A DNA stretch of 64,000 bases from Moritella sp. PE36 (lineage in GTDB: Bacteria > Pseudomonadota > Gammaproteobacteria > Enterobacterales > Moritellaceae). The notes under the pieces were generated by a model. It searched no databases. It saw only the letters and a program-made list of their open reading frames with translations, and was not told the DNA's origin. Every line of letters begins with the position of its first letter. Positions within the stretch are counted from its first letter, which is position 1. Below, piece by piece: positions 62,976 through 64,000 of the stretch. The position numbers and the translations under genes are program-made. The DNA lies in the NCBI RefSeq assembly GCF_000170855.1, contig NZ_ABCQ01000009.1:62001-126000 (forward strand). Direction: 5' to 3'.

Positions 62976-63803
62976 ATGCGACAAGAAAAAATTGAATACT
63001 GGCATAATCCTGTATTACCCAATATTGAACTAAGCTCAGCGAATGTTGAAAAGTTTGCTTTCGAACGACACATCCATCTTGATTATCACATTGGGATTGT
63101 AACGAGTGGTTGCCAGCAATACTTGCATAAGGGGAAGCAATACCACCTTGCGCCTGGCTTTATTTCTACGTTAAATCCAGACGAAGCACACAATGGCGAG
63201 AACATTACCCTTGGTGGTTATCAATCACATGTAATGGCATTACCCGTTGATTATGTTAACGATATTAGCCGAGAAATGAATCAGGCAGAAACCTTTTTCA
63301 ATGCCCCACTTATCAACAATCCAACGCTATCGCATGCCTTCTTACATTTACATAAACTCTTAACCACAGAGCAAGATGGATCTGCACAACTGCACATCGA
63401 AACAACGATGATCGCGTTCATCACAGAGTTGTTTATGCACCATAGCGGTATGCCGATACAGCAACACATATCAACCAAACAACTCTCTACGCAGCAGCTA
63501 AGTTATATTAAAACGTTATTCCACGATGAACCGGGTCAGTCATTCCAATTAGATGATTTAGCACAACAGCTTGATTTAAGTAAGTTTCAATTTCTACGTC
63601 AATTTAAACGGTCGATGGGAATGACACCCCATGCATATTTAAAAAGAGTACGATTAGAGTATGCGAAAAAAGCGTTAATGAAAGGTGGTAACTTGTCTGA
63701 TGTGGCCTATCAGGTTGGATTTTTTGATCAAAGCCATTTCAATAAAGCCTTTAAGAGTGCATTTTTAATTACCCCTTCGCACTTTCAACGCCGTGTACTT
63801 TAG
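62976..63803 (+). CDS. AraC-family transcriptional regulator
   Basis: A 275-aa regulator with a cupin N-terminus (LDYHIGIVTSGCQQYLHKG, LNPDEAHNGE) and two HTH motifs at the end (LAQQLDLSKFQFLRQFKRS; VAYQVGFFDQSHFNKAFKSA). Paralogous in layout to the regulator at 6.7 kb. Its target may lie beyond the window. Confidence 0.88.
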   Translation: MRQEKIEYWHNPVLPNIELSSANVEKFAFERHIHLDYHIGIVTSGCQQYLHKGKQYHLAPGFISTLNPDEAHNGENITLGGYQSHVMALPVDYVNDISREMNQAETFFNAPLINNPTLSHAFLHLHKLLTTEQDGSAQLHIETTMIAFITELFMHHSGMPIQQHISTKQLSTQQLSYIKTLFHDEPGQSFQLDDLAQQLDLSKFQFLRQFKRSMGMTPHAYLKRVRLEYAKKALMKGGNLSDVAYQVGFFDQSHFNKAFKSAFLITPSHFQRRVL

Positions 63804-63874
63804 TTATTTAAGACACAAACTGTGTTCTAGCATCCTTAATGCATTCTCAAGATTGTTCCAATATTCCCTTAATC

Positions 63875-63907
63875 CTAGAGAACCAGTGTCAAACACTGGT
63901 TCTCTAG
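63875..63907. terminator. Long perfect hairpin after the AraC gene
   Basis: A 15-bp perfect stem (ctagagaaccagtgt and its complement) with a CAA loop, 72 bases after the stop. No U-run follows on either strand, so it may be a terminator stem or a protein site. Confidence 0.65.
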
Positions 63908-64000
63908 ATAAAGCACTGTAAATAAATAAGATCTAGATAGGACTAAACAACAATTTTAATGTCCGCCGTGCTGAAAATAGAGCTTTTCTAACGATGGTAA

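Overview
The window looks like chromosomal DNA of an AT-rich marine gammaproteobacterium, probably Moritella or a close relative in the Vibrio/Shewanella neighbourhood. This rests on the mix of recognisable genes: an ScsBCD thiol-redox set, a VctPDGC-type catechol-siderophore importer, YddG, QueC, SbcCD, and a chemoreceptor ending in an NWxxF pentapeptide. It is inference from family content, since no rRNA or tRNA gene is present. 

Layout. 0-20.8 kb is ordinary chromosome: the chemoreceptor end; scsBCD (copper-linked periplasmic disulfide isomerisation); a tandem-glutaredoxin protein; an AraC regulator beside a frameshifted LysE exporter; a siderophore-uptake operon with its reductase; an LRR-kinase; and small metabolic or transport genes, including a 56-residue lipoprotein. 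From about 20,845 to 48,711 a ~27.9 kb island interrupts a ytoQ gene: the C-terminal half of YtoQ lies at 20.6-20.84 kb and the N-terminal half at 48.71-48.9 kb. From 48.9 to 64 kb the chromosome resumes: small acetyltransferase, VOC and monooxygenase genes, LysE, sbcDC, an MBL hydrolase, an M48 lipoprotein protease, queC, an SdaC-type permease and an AraC regulator.

The island. Its left edge carries a tightly overlapping four-gene recombination module: three tyrosine-recombinase-like proteins (784, 787 and 479 aa) and one 173-aa partner. It resembles the published Gamma-Mobile-Trio islands, with an extra degenerate recombinase in front. The cargo is defence-like: a DUF4041/T5orf172 protein with a coiled-coil partner, a PF10137-type TIR protein, MepB, a GFA-family protein, two HEPN-like proteins, membrane proteins, a helicase/winged-helix pair divergent from a restriction-controller-like regulator, a retron-like unit (structured RNA, reverse transcriptase, two-TM protein), and a TPR protein with a small partner that shares a motif.

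Inside the island, four consecutive genes (35.5-39.6 kb) are each followed by an attC-like inverted-repeat site that contains the gene's own stop codon. This is the architecture of integron cassettes, but no integrase gene is present. A dispersed repeat of about 200 bp with inverted ends and a conserved micro-reading-frame occurs in several of the other gaps. The main points for follow-up are the cassette mini-array, the retron-like locus whose RT carries an in-frame stop codon, the TPR/partner pair, the controller-regulated helicase pair, and the ytoQ target site.
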